Assembly (NCBI GenBank): GCA_905183005.1
Contig: CAJJDO010000074.1
Coordinates: forward strand, 124,001 to 188,000
Direction: 5' to 3'
From: Paramecium pentaurelia
Taxonomy: Eukaryota; Ciliophora; Oligohymenophorea; Peniculida; Parameciidae
DNA: 64,000 bases
Part shown: positions 1 through 11,289 of the stretch, in pieces
Layout: each line of letters opens with the position of its first letter
Numbering within the stretch: position 1 is the stretch's first letter
Program-made: the position numbers and the translations under genes
The notes under the pieces: model-generated
Seen by the model: only the letters and a program-made list of their open reading frames with translations
What the model was told of the DNA's origin: nothing
Databases searched by the model: none

Positions 1-159
1 AATAGCTAAATTAAGTACAGTGACTTTGGATGTTTATTAAATTCCCAGAAATTATGGATTGAATCCCTTCTTAAACATTTAACTGTCAGATTAGATATCT
101 GTGCTTTCTGTTCTTTTAGGTGAATCCATCAATCTCTCATCTGTGGTAGAATAGCTCAT
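1..159 (-). CDS. Hypothetical protein, 5' part only (runs off window start)
   Basis: The first 53 codons of a minus-strand gene are visible, starting MSYSTTDERLMDSPKRTEST and continuing polar and Ser/Thr/Gln-rich. The start is the first ATG after an in-frame TGA at 223-225, with no other Met in between, so it is fairly secure. The opposite strand also has open frames here, but composition favours the minus reading. No domain is recognisable because the rest lies outside the window. Function unknown. Confidence 0.55.
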
Positions 160-784
160 TATATATTTATTTTTCTGAACCTTAGAGTCAAATGTATGTG
201 ATTAAGAATGAGGTATTATCTTTCATTATGACGCAAGCGTTCATTAGATCAATAAAATTTATAAAAATAATATTTTCAGCCATTCTTCAAATCTTAAATA
301 TGATTGATTCACATCAAAAGAAACCATGAGAGTTGTCAAATACTCAATAATAGAAATATTTATAAATAAATTTATTGAATATGTTTGAAAACAATCATTT
401 TATTTAAATATATAACTAACATTAATATCTAAAACTTAAATGTGATCAATGATAACAAATGTTTTCAATATCTTTTAAGATCTAATAATATTTTATATGA
501 TCACTATATCATTACAATCTACATTTATCTATCTTCACATAATGTAATTATAACAGTTAGCATTAAAAACATCATAAGACTTAATTATCTCTTATTTTCA
601 ATTGCAATTTCATATAATTTCATAATATTTAAACGAACTAATATTTAACCTGCATTTCTTTAAATATAAATATTGAATTTATTAAAATATTTTTATGATT
701 ATAAAATAAATTTTGGAAATAAGAAATATGAGAGAGTAAAACATATTTATATAACTAAGGATTTATCATATTGTAATTATTATG
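160..784. other. Intergenic, AT-rich, no gene seen
   Basis: The interval lies between the start of the first gene and the 3' end of the kinase-like gene. It is very AT-rich. A frame open in the standard code at 442-648 has no family resemblance and a non-coding composition (Ile/Tyr/Asn only), so I treat it as noise. It probably holds the promoter of the upstream minus-strand gene and the 3' end of the kinase-like gene. Confidence 0.6.
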
Positions 785-2337
785 TCAATAGTAATTCGGT
801 GTTTATTTATTTCTCATTTCAGTATCCCTAGTCATTTTTAATGCTTATTAAATCTTTTTATCAATCTCATTTAATCCATCATCCTACTCTTCCTCTTAAT
901 AATACATTGTTGATGTCATGTTTTATGGAGACTATAGTGTATGGTATGGAGACTATTCTATTTATTAAGGTAAATGATGAACTTGTTATTATACAAAATA
1001 ATTAGATTAAGCATTTGCTAATTCATTTAAATAAGGTTGTTATTAATATTAATACATATAGGATTATTATGGAGGTTATAATGGTTATGTAATAGTAGGT
1101 TATTATTAAGTTTATTATTAAGGTAATTAGGATGCTAAAATTGGTTATTATTGTGGAAGTACTTATTGTTGATACTAATAAGATGGTTATTATGGTAAAG
1201 TGTGTATTTGCTATGGTTATTAAACTACTTATTATTATTATTGGAATTATTATTAAAATTAAACTGGTACTTAATTTTAAGTTTATTATTATTGATGTTA
1301 AGGTGGTAAAGATTATGAATATTATTAATATTATGGTCTATATGGTGATATAGATTATTAAGGTATAGAAGGTTATTGATATATAAGTGAAAAAGGCTAT
1401 AAATTAAGGATCTAAACTTCGAATTATTTGAGGGCATCCTGATTATAATAATTGATATTACATAAATATCTTAATATGAAGGTCTTTCATCAGGCTATTC
1501 TTTTAATAATTCCCTAACCATTCTGTACCATGGATTTGAATATCCAAGTTATTTGACAGTTTCTAATAATTGTTATAGAAGATGGCCATCAATTCTATTA
1601 GATTTATAAAGATTCTTTCCACTCATTAAAGTTGAACATTCTAACATAGTCACTCCCAATGAATAGACATCTGATTTAGCAGTAATTGAAGGATTGTTGA
1701 GTGAATATAATTGTTCTGGACTTAAATATGCAACTTCTTGATTATTTATTTATCTTTAATAACCTGTTTAATCTGGTTTCAATATACCTAGTTCCTATAA
1801 AGAGTTAAGTATATTTCTTACAGCCATTTTCAAATCATCTGATAATTATATATTGCAAGGTCTTATATCTCCAAGAACTTTATTTTATTCTTCAAGATAG
1901 ATTCCCAATTTAGCAATAGTGAATAACATTTTCCATAGCTCAGCTTCTGTAAAGTATTGATTGGTTTGTCTTCTTGTATCAATTGACTTTTCTAAAGTGT
2001 AATCAAAGAATTCCAAATATACAGTAATTTTTGAAAAATCTCCACACCATTAATTTTATGAATTTGAATGATATCCTAAGAGTTTAACTAGATTTTAATG
2101 GTGTAATTTAGATCTCTTTTCACAATTACCTATATCAATTAATTTTATATTACTAATTGATGCATCATATTCTTATGAATTATTGCACCATATACTCTTG
2201 ACCATAATGTAAGAATTCTACTATGTTCGATAAATCTAAACATCCCCAAAGCGTAAGTCTTTCAACTCTCTCACTTTCACACATTATCTTTAGAACTCTT
2301 GTACAAATTTCTCACTCTAAGAAGAATTAGCACCCAT
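785..2337 (-). CDS. Protein kinase-like protein, probable pseudokinase, with Gln/Pro-rich tail
   Basis: Two exons (intron 1439-1461, 23 nt) give 509 codons. Residues about 30-290 form a kinase fold: a C-lobe SPEQLYS segment in the APE position, DVYSLGVTMLE (helix F Asp), and a closing PDERPSYQDI. The catalytic loop reads LGDIRPCNI instead of HRDLKPxN. I see no DFG and no clear VAIK lysine or glycine loop, so it is probably inactive or atypical. Residues about 300-460 are almost only Gln, Pro, Ser and Tyr, encoded by TAA, TAG, CAA and CCA. The ATG (MGANSSQSEK) carries a Gly2 that could be N-myristoylated. The 3' neighbour gene ends 24 bp upstream of this start. Substrate unknown. Confidence 0.75.
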
Positions 2338-2361
2338 TTTTAAATTTTTATAGTTAAAACA

Positions 2362-3345
2362 TCATTAAACAACTTTTAATCCTTCTAATTACAATATCTT
2401 ATTGTAAGCATCCATTAAATCTTTGACAACATATTTACCAGGATCTTATGGATCATTCTCACTTCCTCTGAATACACCACTTCTCACTAAAATAGATGGC
2501 CATCCTATTTGATTTGCTCCTCTTATATCACTTGCAGGATTATCACCAATCATATATATATTACCAATATTTTCATGTTTTTCATGTATATATGTTTTTA
2601 CATATTTGTATGTATTAAGAGATGGTTTACCATAATATATGATATTTGGATTTATATTATATTCTTTCTTTAAAATAGAAATGAGTGCATTAGTGAATGT
2701 ACCAAATGCCAATCTTGGTAATTTAAAATAATCTGCATAAGTCACATCATTATTTACTACATAAATAGGTATATCTTTATTCTCTTTAACCAACTTAGAT
2801 ATTGTTTAAATACTCTCTTCCCACTTTATAGGATCAAATACAATAAACACTGCTTCTATTTATTTATTTTTCATCTATTCCATGTGTCTTTATTTAATAT
2901 CAATCTCATATTATCTAATAATATCAGCATCATATTATTTAAATGTAACTTAATCAAATAATGCAGAATATTCATCAATTGTGTAAAAATATTTTAAATC
3001 ACAATCCTTAGCTATTTCTGTTAGATTACCTGCTCCACATATCAAAATTAATTTATTCTAGTATTCATTCATTATTGGTCTTAGAGGAGTGTAATTTAGA
3101 AATATATGATGTCTTTTAAAATTTGAACCCATAATCCTATTTAATGAATTAGCTTTCTCTAATTCTGTACATCCTCCTCCATTAGTTAATAAGTAAAAGG
3201 GAATACGAATATTATGCTTTTCTCCATTTGTGTAATGATTATTCAATAATTCCTTAACAACGATCTCTGAATTTGGAATTATTGATTTTCCCCTTATCAA
3301 TACTCCATCAATATCAGATACTATGGCAGGTATCAATTTATTCAT
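2362..3345 (-). CDS. HAD-superfamily hydrolase, CECR5/HDHD5 type
   Basis: A single-exon gene of 327 aa. HAD motif I is SDIDGVLIRG near residue 10 (nucleophile Asp plus Asp+2). Motif II is LLTNGGG with the following E..KA..LN typical of subfamily IIA. Motif III lysine is in YYGKPS, and motif IV is GDNPASDIRGAN near the C-terminus. This arrangement, with the cap between motifs II and III, matches the HDHD5/CECR5 branch related to p-nitrophenyl phosphatase. The physiological substrate is unknown; a phosphatase on a small phosphorylated metabolite is inferred from the family. Only 16 bp separate its start from the stop of the next gene. Confidence 0.85.
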
Positions 3346-3361
3346 TTTTATATAAAATAAT

Positions 3362-4413
3362 TCATTAAAGAGAATTGTAATAATCTCTCAATTTGATTAA
3401 TTCATCTATCGTTGACATGTAATCATAAATTTTATTCAATGGCTTTAAATCGCAATCAATTATTGAATATTAATAAAACAATTTTTAATTACCAATCTCA
3501 ACAAATTTGCCTTATCCTTCTTTCCTGAAACTTCCTATAATTGATAAATCACTTAAAGCTTATATGGAAGAAAATGTTAATAATTTAAAGACTAGTTTTG
3601 ATATTTCAGGATCTTAAAATTTGCCTTCAACAATTTCTTAATATTAATTATTAGTTAGATTTCTTTATTTTAATTGTTCATATGCTTCAAATGCTTCTTC
3701 AATTGTAAAATTCATTTATTATATCATATGGAAAAAACCTTTGAGTTATTAAATGATATTTTCTAATAGCAAAGTCTCACTTATGATAGATGCTATCTAA
3801 AATTATAAAATTTATATACATCTTCAATATTAAATTCTGGAATGCTTTGAACCCTTTATTATTGATTATTAAAGAGTTTCAAATTGCTGTCAGGAACTTC
3901 TGATAAATCAATAATCGAATCAAATAGATTTTCAATCTTGCAATTATAAAATTTTCTAGGATCATATTTTGAGATTATTGGATCTATTTCTTTCTTTGTA
4001 CATTTATAAATATTCTTATCAGTTTTTTATAATTTCTTTTAAGCTTTTAATAGTGAAACCATAAAAAATCTTTGATTCTTAGGATCACTTAAATCTTTAT
4101 TTTCTTATTTTTTTGATAAAATTGGTAAAAATGTTTTAGGTTTTATTTCAACAGCAAAAACAACATTATAAAAAAGATTATCCATAATTTAACATTATTA
4201 ATCTCCAATTTAGTATGGCTGTTTTTTTAAGAAATACTTTTTAAGAGGAGTCCAATCTGTATCATTTAAAGGTATAATTAAATTTGTAGATAACTCACAT
4301 ATATCTCTTGGTTTACGAATTCTAATTACTTTGTCCTTAAAATTGGGATCTTCCCCAATATATTGATAGACAATGTTCTCGGCACCTTAACCAAGAATTT
4401 TAAATTAATCCAT
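3362..4413 (-). CDS. IPK1: Inositol-pentakisphosphate 2-kinase
   Basis: One 23-nt intron (3797-3819) is removed to give 342 aa. The N-terminus has the nucleotide-binding signature GQGAENIVY followed by VIRIRKPRD. The family hallmark VEIKPKTFLP sits near residue 85. The C-terminus contains SIIDCDLKPLNKIYDYM, the conserved IDLDxKP element of IPPK. The enzyme phosphorylates Ins(1,3,4,5,6)P5 at the 2-position to make InsP6 (known for the family). Size is smaller than plant and animal members, as in yeast. Without the intron the frame meets a TGA; with it, the exon continues in frame to the end. The gene ends 16 bp before the HAD gene starts. Confidence 0.9.
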
Positions 4414-4432
4414 ATTATAATTTAATTATAAA

Positions 4433-5204
4433 TCAATGAGTCCCTTTTAATAAGTTTATGACACCATCAACAATTTATTCTGTTTTTGGAAATGCTATGG
4501 CTTCTAAATTGAAATCATATGGTGTTGGTATTTCAATACCTGTTACTCTTTAAATAGGAGCATCCAAATATTTAAATGCTTCTCATTCCATAATTAAAGA
4601 GCAATTTCAACTCCAATACCAGATTAAGTCCATCCTTCTTCAAAAAAACAACTCTACCTGTTTTCTTTACACTCTCAATAATATTTTCTCTATTTAATGG
4701 CCTTTAACTTCTTAAATTAAAAACTTCATAAATAATGCCCTCACGAAATAATTATTCATCAGTTATAAGGTAATATTCAACCATTTTAGAAAATGCTTTA
4801 ATTTTAACATTTTCATCTTTTCTCATAATCTTAGCCTTTCTAATTAGAGTAATATAATTTGGATCTCTGTCTTCAGCAGATAATTCCAATGATTCACTGT
4901 ATAGAATCTCACATTCAAAAATACAACAGGGTTAGGATTAAAAACTGTTGCTTTCAATAATTATTTTGCATCATCACAATCATAAGGGGCTAACCTTATC
5001 AATCCTGAAACATTACTATACCAAGAAGCAAAAAATTAAGAATGTTATGCTGCGACATATGCAGTTGCGCTAAATCATATTATTCATTAATTACCCATTA
5101 ATTCCTCTAAAAACTATTGAAGCCTTTTAATCACTGGAACCCATAAAATGGCTTTATAAATTTATTAATCAATTAAATCTAATTATTATAATTACCAATT
5201 TTCA
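4433..5204 (-). pseudogene. Broken pyruvate dehydrogenase E1-beta copy (N-terminus missing)
   Basis: Fragments match mitochondrial PDH E1-beta in order: SIVFRGINGA, YVAAQHSQFFASWYS, LIRLAPYDCDDAKQLLKA, NPNPVVF, FNLRSQRPLNRENIIESVKK, EEGWTQSGIGVEIA, and LDAPIQRVTGIEIPTPYD. They lie in different frames. At least four single-base losses separate them, near the KSHFM, VVFFEC, VVFFEE and NEEAF positions, mostly in A or T runs. One normal 25-nt intron (5070-5094) survives. The N-terminal half, which carries the thiamine-diphosphate-binding region, is absent upstream. I read this as a young pseudogene, perhaps a whole-genome-duplication copy. Sequencing error in homopolymers could explain single breaks but not the missing N-terminus. 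Confidence 0.8.
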
Positions 5205-5653
5205 TCATAATTTTCTTTTTTCATATTCAACCTTTAACTATGTGACTTTAAGATTACTTAATGAAACTTATCCAGCCAAAACCCAAAAAGAATTAATTTC
5301 ATTTACTTCAAGGGAAACTGAGAGATTTGCTTCAAGTGATTCAAGAATTTCATCTATTGAATCTCCTCTACTTACACTTTCTATTTATTAGGTTAAAGCC
5401 AAGCTCAAATGTTTTAATGTCATTTTTTTTAAAAGATTGTTTCTGTTTTTAGCAACACTTAAAACTTTTTCTTAGACTAATTCAAATGAATCAACATTTC
5501 TGATAAAATAAACAAAATTTTGTTTAAGTATTCTCAAAACTTCAAGAGCTTCTCTATTTTATTTAATAGATCTCACAAACAAATAGTTACTAAGTCATTA
5601 TTCATCAAAAAGTACAAAAATCTTTCTTATAATTTCATCTTATCTTCGTTCAT
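5205..5653 (-). CDS. Hypothetical protein, helical, possibly damaged at its 5' end
   Basis: With one 26-nt intron the frame gives 140 aa from MNEDKMKLQERF to VEYEKRKL. It is rich in Leu, Glu, Lys and Gln and is probably all-helical; I recognise no family. A second coding-looking frame lies just upstream (MKYLNQKQFQQ from 5733 to YLSYIE) and would join this one if a single A were added in the run near 5655. The true start may therefore be 5733, with a one-base deletion. It ends at the edge of the broken PDH gene, so it may belong to the same patch of decay. Confidence 0.45.
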
Positions 5654-5849
5654 TCTATGTAAGATAAATATGTTTCTAATTGATCTTTCTTATTCATTGA
5701 TTATTAGAATTACTTTTAGTTGAGGTATTTCATATTTAATGGAAGAAATAATTATATGAATTCAATTTTGAAGGATTATAAATATAAAGAGTTAAATTTA
5801 TGTATGAAAGAGTTGGTAGCATGTATGTAATTGATCTAAAATAGATTTT

Positions 5850-6533
5850 ATGCCAGACCAGAATAAATTGATCAGTTTATTAGTAAGTGACGAAAGTAGA
5901 AAAGTCTTTATTTTTGTTAGACATGGCTAATTTAATTATTCAATTAACCAATTTTTTTTAGAAGGATAATTCATAGATCATATAAGAAATTATTTATTTT
6001 CTACTAGTCAGAAAAATGGATTTTTTATAATAATGGATATATAAAATCCTGGTTAGAAGTAATTTGCTAAATAAAAAACAAATTTAAATGAAAAAATAAA
6101 GATTAGAAGTATATGAGTCTTCAAAAAAAGATGAAATTTATGTAGGAAATGTTGATGGAACTGTTACTATTTGATATGCTCGAAATTCTAATTAATTTGT
6201 AATATATAAATTAATTATAATTTATTTCAAAGTTCATGATCCAGAGATTACAGAATTAAAATGGCTTTATTTAGAGAAAACATTACTAACTACATCAAAG
6301 GATAAAAGAATTAAAGTTTGGTATTTATCATAATTTGGAGAGATCCAAAATAATGAAAAAAAAAATCTTTTTTTATTAACTTTTTAAAAATGAAGAAGAA
6401 AATCTTTAGTTGGAATTAAAAATATAAATAAATATGGAAAAAGGAAAAATGAAGAAAATGAAATGATTATATGAATCAATCTTAAAAAAAATATACTGGA
6501 AATAGTTTTGAAGATTTGACAGAATTAAGATGA
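5850..6533 (+). pseudogene. Relic of a WD40-repeat gene
   Basis: Starts MPDQNKLISLLVSDESRKVF and runs open to a TGA, then continues in another frame with KDEIYVGNVDGTVTI and, after a further segment, EITELKWLYLEKTLLTTSKD followed by RIKVWYL, which is a clear WD40 blade. At the position where a repeat would carry Trp (TVTI-W-YARN) the sequence has TGA, the only stop. Another frame carries the likely original C-terminus YTGNSFEDLTELR with TGA at 6531. At least two frame changes and one nonsense change are needed, and no 20-35-nt intron explains them. It is probably a decayed gene; the family of the parent is uncertain, with some resemblance to WDFY-type propellers. Confidence 0.55.
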
Positions 6534-7057
6534 TTATATTACTTTATTTTCTCATTTTATTATAACTTTAATAATCTTACTATACTATGAATAATAATTA
6601 ATTAAAAAATAAAGAAGATTTTTTTATAGTTAGTCTGCTTTTTGAGAAAGTTTTTATTCGTGTTATTAATTTAATATTTATTTATTTAAAGATCCTTGGT
6701 ATTCAATAAAATATCTATTGAATTTCAGTTTATTAAATGGAATTTCAATTTAATTATTTTAAAAAATATCCTACATTTATAATATTTCCTGAAACTTATA
6801 TATAATGTCATCATTTTATTAAATAATTGAAAATAAAAAAGAAATTTAATTGCACTTTTTTTCTTTTAATTTAGAAAAAATATATATGTATAAGCATTTG
6901 AGGAAAAAAAAATTTATTTTATATGCCTTGATTTTTTAGCTTTTAAAAGATAATTTATAATATTAATATTTTTATACCAAAAAAAAAAAAAATTAATAAA
7001 TAGCGTTTTCTTTGTTTTAAATTAACTACACTTCTAAAAATAACATATATTAATATT
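6534..7057. other. Intergenic, AT-rich, no gene seen
   Basis: A very AT-rich stretch with A and T runs between a relic and the H-lectin-like gene, both on the plus strand. I found no conserved frame on either strand. It presumably carries the promoter of the gene starting at 7058. Confidence 0.6.
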
Positions 7058-8391
7058 ATGATATTTTCATTTTTACTAATCTAATTTGCACAAGGAATCA
7101 TCACTGAATGCTCAGGAGAGGTTACTTAGTTTTCAAATTAAGTATCAGGATTTAATTGCTAAAATGGATACACATCTACAATTAATTTTCCAGACTCTTT
7201 TTCAAACATACCAAAATTAATCTTTTATCCCAGTCTTTTTGATTTTGCTTCTGTTTCCTCATCTTAACCTACTGCTAAAATTGACATTGTAAGTGTAACA
7301 TTAACAGGTAAAGATAATATTTAACGTAGATTTTCAAATCAAATTAACATGTCCCTATTAAAGAATAAATACTTATACTCTCAGGTGGTATGCAATTGAT
7401 GATCAACGCTTAATCGTCATTAATGAGTTTAATTTAAATCCTATAGGTGCTAAATCATTTACTTTTCAAAATCCAAATATAAAAAAAGCAATTCTTTCAA
7501 TTTTAGGGATTGGATATAAAGCATCATTTGATATGGGTCTATCTGTATGATATATCATAATATAATAATAGATAGCTGATTTAACTTCTACATCAGTAAC
7601 TGTAAATTATTATAGTTTGAATGCCAATTTTCTTTTCCTTGGGTATTAATTAATTTTGGGAACTGATGAAATTATCACTTATATTGATCAAATTTAATCC
7701 ACAAGTGTATATACAAGTCCACAATATCCTGTTAAATCTAATAGTTATTTTATATTAGGTTTTAGCTAATTATAATAAGGGTAAAATAATGGTGTCATTA
7801 CATTAAAAGCAACAATTAATTAAGGTGCCTCTGTTGTTGACTATGCTATTTCAAGATGTAAGATATAAATTTATTGAAATAGGGGGCTCTGGAATTTATG
7901 CTCGTAATACAATCTCATCATATTGGTTAAAATACACTGTTGATAATCCCTTTTTAGCAATGGAATGTTTTACTGTTAGAATTAGCAAATTATTTGAAAT
8001 GAATTCAGATTAGAAACCAGCTTTTCAGTTGGAAATTTTTGAGATCAATAAAATAGTTAATACAATAGGATCAGAATATATTTTACTTAATGAATCAATT
8101 ACATTACTGAATATTCATGTTTATTACAAATGTCCATCAAATAATAAAAAAGTCCATAGTAAACTGAATAAATGTAATAGTTGTAGTGGATCTAATAAGA
8201 TTTATAACTTAAACCATTATTGTCATGGATCAATTAATACAATTAATATCTATGCTAAATTCAAAGCATAATCAAATTATAAAGAATTAACCTTAACTAC
8301 AACAAGTAATGGTATAACTATTGTATAAAAATTAACTAATAAAATTATCACATAAGAAACTATATTATTTGTAGAATTTTTAGATGTATGA
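7058..8391 (+). CDS. Secreted H-type-lectin-like protein
   Basis: Three introns (7308-7329, 7545-7571, 7858-7882) give 419 aa. Residues 1-17 (MIFSFLLIQFAQG) look like a signal peptide. Then comes a beta-rich segment, INFPDSFSNIPKLIFYPSLF, VSVTLTDFQIKL and LRWYAID, which has the layout of the H-type lectin domain (Phe/Pro-rich strand, then sugar-face Trp). The C-terminal part has a Cys cluster (YKCPSNN, CNSCSGS, NHYCHGS) that may bind metal or form disulphides. It is likely secreted or on the cell surface. Intron 2 (27 nt) starts GTA TGA, so its retention would give a stop. Sugar specificity cannot be inferred. Confidence 0.65.
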
Positions 8392-8880
8392 GATTATTAA
8401 ATAAAACTATAAAATATTAATAATAATAATTTCAAATCAAATTATATTTATATTCATAATTCAATGCTATATTTACATAGAAAGAATCTTATGAAATATA
8501 AATGTTTAGTTTACTGATACTAGATACTAATAATTGTAATTATTTAATTGAAGATAATCTTCTCTTTCAAATAGTAAAGAAGATCTTGTAACCCCTTAGT
8601 CTTGAATAATTATTAATGTGAATTTGCTGTTATTTTATACCCTTAATATATTAATTAATTATTAATATATAATGAATAAATAATATTTATAATAATTTAA
8701 AAATTTATGATTAATTGCTATCGCTTAATCAAAGATTTTATACTTATTTTATGATATTTATTTATGAAAAATTATAGAGTTAACAAGGTTGCCCTAAAAT
8801 CTGTAAAATCAAGATAAGTTCAAAAGTTTTATTAATTTATAGCATCTTTAAAAAGTAAATATATTTTTATACTTAAAGTA
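8392..8880. other. Intergenic, no gene seen
   Basis: An AT-rich gap between the H-lectin-like gene and the RING relic. It includes short near-repeats around 8650-8700 (taataattaat type). No family-like frame was seen. Confidence 0.55.
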
Positions 8881-10670
8881 ATGAGTCGTCGATTGGGTTA
8901 TTTGCAATCATTAATATCAAAGAGAAATAAGAATCAAAACAGAGTCACAAGAAAGTTTAGTCTTTAAGGCCACATTTAAAATTAAAGATTTACTTTGTTG
9001 CTAAATCAAATAGATGGAAGGGCCTTAAAATTATCCATTCAGATAAAGTAAGAAAGATATAAAAATCTAAAATTTCTACTTTGAAAGGATTTGTTTCACA
9101 TAATAATATTATATTTCGTGTTTTTTCAAGCTAAATTCTTGAATAATTACTAGATACTTCGACATTTAAAAATAATAAGGCCCAATTAAGCAAAACATTA
9201 GATATTGAAAATTCATCAACCTTAATGGATTTTTAGCTTAATTTGCATTGTTTTCCAACCTTTAATGAATCTTAGGAATATAGTCCAAATAAGACAAGAA
9301 AATTTTAACTTTTTTCCAAATGTATCTTTTTTTTTTTTGTAAAAAAAGTATGGATTGCAAAATTCCATGTCATAAATTCAACTTTTACCTTTAATCCATA
9401 ATGAGCTCCTCCAAAGATTCCTGTGAATCCAACTTTATTATTTGTGTATCAATTATATTATCACCAACATATTTTAAAAAAGTCTTTTTGAAACTTTATA
9501 GGCCCCTTAATATAACCCTACCTCTTCACCTAGAAATATTGATTTTAATGTTCTTCCTATCAGAAATACATTTGGATCATTTTTTATTTGTTCTAGTATG
9601 ATTATGTATATATCCAATTTTGATAGGAGCGTAGAGTAATTTCAATAAATTTCTTTAAATTAAATTTAATGATATTTTTATTATTTATCAAAGTTGCTTT
9701 ATCTAGCTTTTATAAATACATAATATGTTACTGATTAAATGGAAATTCAACATACTAATTTAAATAGATCCAATACTTATTTGTTATCCATGATATTTTG
9801 GGTGTCCATATTTTAGTTAATAATTTTACTGTTATTACGCTTCGATCATTTTATATAATTTTATAGTTTTGGATTCTAATAATTATGACGATAATGAAAT
9901 CTTCTTATCTAAAACTGAAAATGATTAAGATAATATCTATACTTTTGGTTTATAAAATTTTAATTCAACTTAAATTCAAGTATTCACAATCACCCTTACG
10001 TATAGACTTAATAAAAATTAGAACTGGATTTAAGAGTGTAGAGTTACCTTTATTGGATACAATGCTTTTGATATCTATCATAATATTTGGTATAATCCTT
10101 TTTTAATCATAATATTTCATTTTAGAAGATAATATAAAAAATTTACTTAAATTTAACCACCTTTGGATAGAAAAGTAATAAAGAAACATATGCCTTCATA
10201 AATTATAGATTCAAAAATAATTACAGATACTTGTTCAGTTTACTTCGTTTTATTTGAATTAAAAGATAAATATTTTCAAACTCCTTGTAAACCTGATTTC
10301 CACAAACTATGTTTAATAGATTGATATTGTTTCTAATATTCTATTAAAGGACAACAAAATAAGCTAATTGTCCAATTTGTAGACTAGGTTTACTTGAGAA
10401 GGAATTTTATGAATCAAAAGTACTTAAAAACAAAATAAATCAATAATCATAAATGTAGGAAGGTATAAAATAAAAATGATACACCATCATCAATTAATAA
10501 AGATTTACCTTTCTTCAATTATCATTCCCTCCTTTTAGAACTAAGTTTAAGTTAGAATTTGATGGGTCTCCAAAAATAGAATATTCACCACATATAGTTT
10601 AATTTGAAGGATTTTCAGAGAATTTAACAAATAGAAATTTATGTTTATAATCGGATTACATTATACAATC
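8881..10670 (+). pseudogene. Relic of a multi-membrane RING-H2 ubiquitin-ligase-like gene
   Basis: Starts MSRRLGYLQSLISKRNKNQN; then coding-like segments alternate between frames, including hydrophobic helices near 9780-9850 (IFWVSIFQLIILLLL) and an open stretch 9866-10325 that ends in a damaged RING-H2. In that finger the second Cys is Tyr (DTCSVYF), the first His is Pro (TPCKPDFHKLC), the Trp after LID is TGA, and the last CPICRLG lies in another frame. A membrane protein with a C-terminal RING-H2 resembles the Tul1/Dsc E3 type, but that link is weak. Loss of several metal ligands plus a stop and frameshifts argues for a pseudogene rather than unseen introns. Boundaries are approximate. Confidence 0.55.
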
Positions 10671-10692
10671 ATAAAATTGATATAATATTCTA

Positions 10693-11289
10693 ATGATTAA
10701 TTTTACCATTATTTTCATTACACTAACGTTGATTGGCAAAGCATAGGATTTACCAAATGTAAAAATATACATAGAATCTCGTTGTCCTGATACTGCAGCA
10801 ATGATGAGAAGTATATCTAATTCAACAATTGACTCATTGGATTCATTAGCCAATGTTGAATTTATACCTTCTGGAAAGTTGAATTCAAATACTTATGAAG
10901 CTAATACCTATATCACTAATTGTTAACATAGTGAAGAAGAATGTTATGGAAACATGATTTTAGCATGTGGTCTATAAATTCAATAAGATTAGGTTTCTAG
11001 TACTAAATTTGTGAGATGTTTCTTTAAAGAAGCTTATAAATAAAATTTTCAAGAATAAATAGAGAAATGTTTAGAGAATACTTAATAAAAGTTGCAGGTT
11101 AAGGCATGTGCTAATGGTCCATAAGGAATTGAACTTTTATATGCAAATAGATTGAGAACTCCAAATTTGAGTTATGTTCCATCTATTGCAATAAATGGAT
11201 AGATTTAAAAGTTGAAAGATGATTTTGGAAAAGTACTTTGTTCTTTAAGTGATGCATAAGCTATATGTAAAGATATTAAATGGGTTTGA
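10693..11289 (+). CDS. GILT-family thiol reductase-like protein
   Basis: An intronless gene of 198 aa. Residues 1-18 (MINFTIIFITLTLIGKAQ) form a signal peptide. It continues VKIYIESRCPDTAAMM, the GILT active-site region; then QHSEEECYGNMILACG, matching the GILT signature CQHGxxECxGNxxxxC; and near the end SYVPSIAINGQ, matching the YVPW(V)xxNG element. GILT enzymes reduce disulphides in lysosomal or phagosomal proteins. Here the active site reads CPDT, so the second Cys (or Ser) of CxxC/CxxS is Thr, and reductase activity is uncertain. Paramecium digests bacteria in food vacuoles, so a vacuolar role is plausible (inference). Confidence 0.8.

Noticed and set aside
442..648. 68-codon ORF in the first intergenic gap
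   Set aside because: Begins at GTG, has background AT composition and no resemblance to any family.
918..1431. A plus-strand Gly/Tyr/Gln-rich frame that looks like a prion-like protein gene with short introns
   Set aside because: It is the mirror of the Gln/Pro-rich tail of the minus-strand kinase-like gene (CAA/TAA/CCA read backward). The minus reading continues an established protein to a stop; the plus one has no independent support.
10656..10853. Minus-strand 65-codon ORF over the GILT gene start
   Set aside because: Antisense shadow of the signal-peptide region of the GILT-type gene, which has a recognisable family signature.
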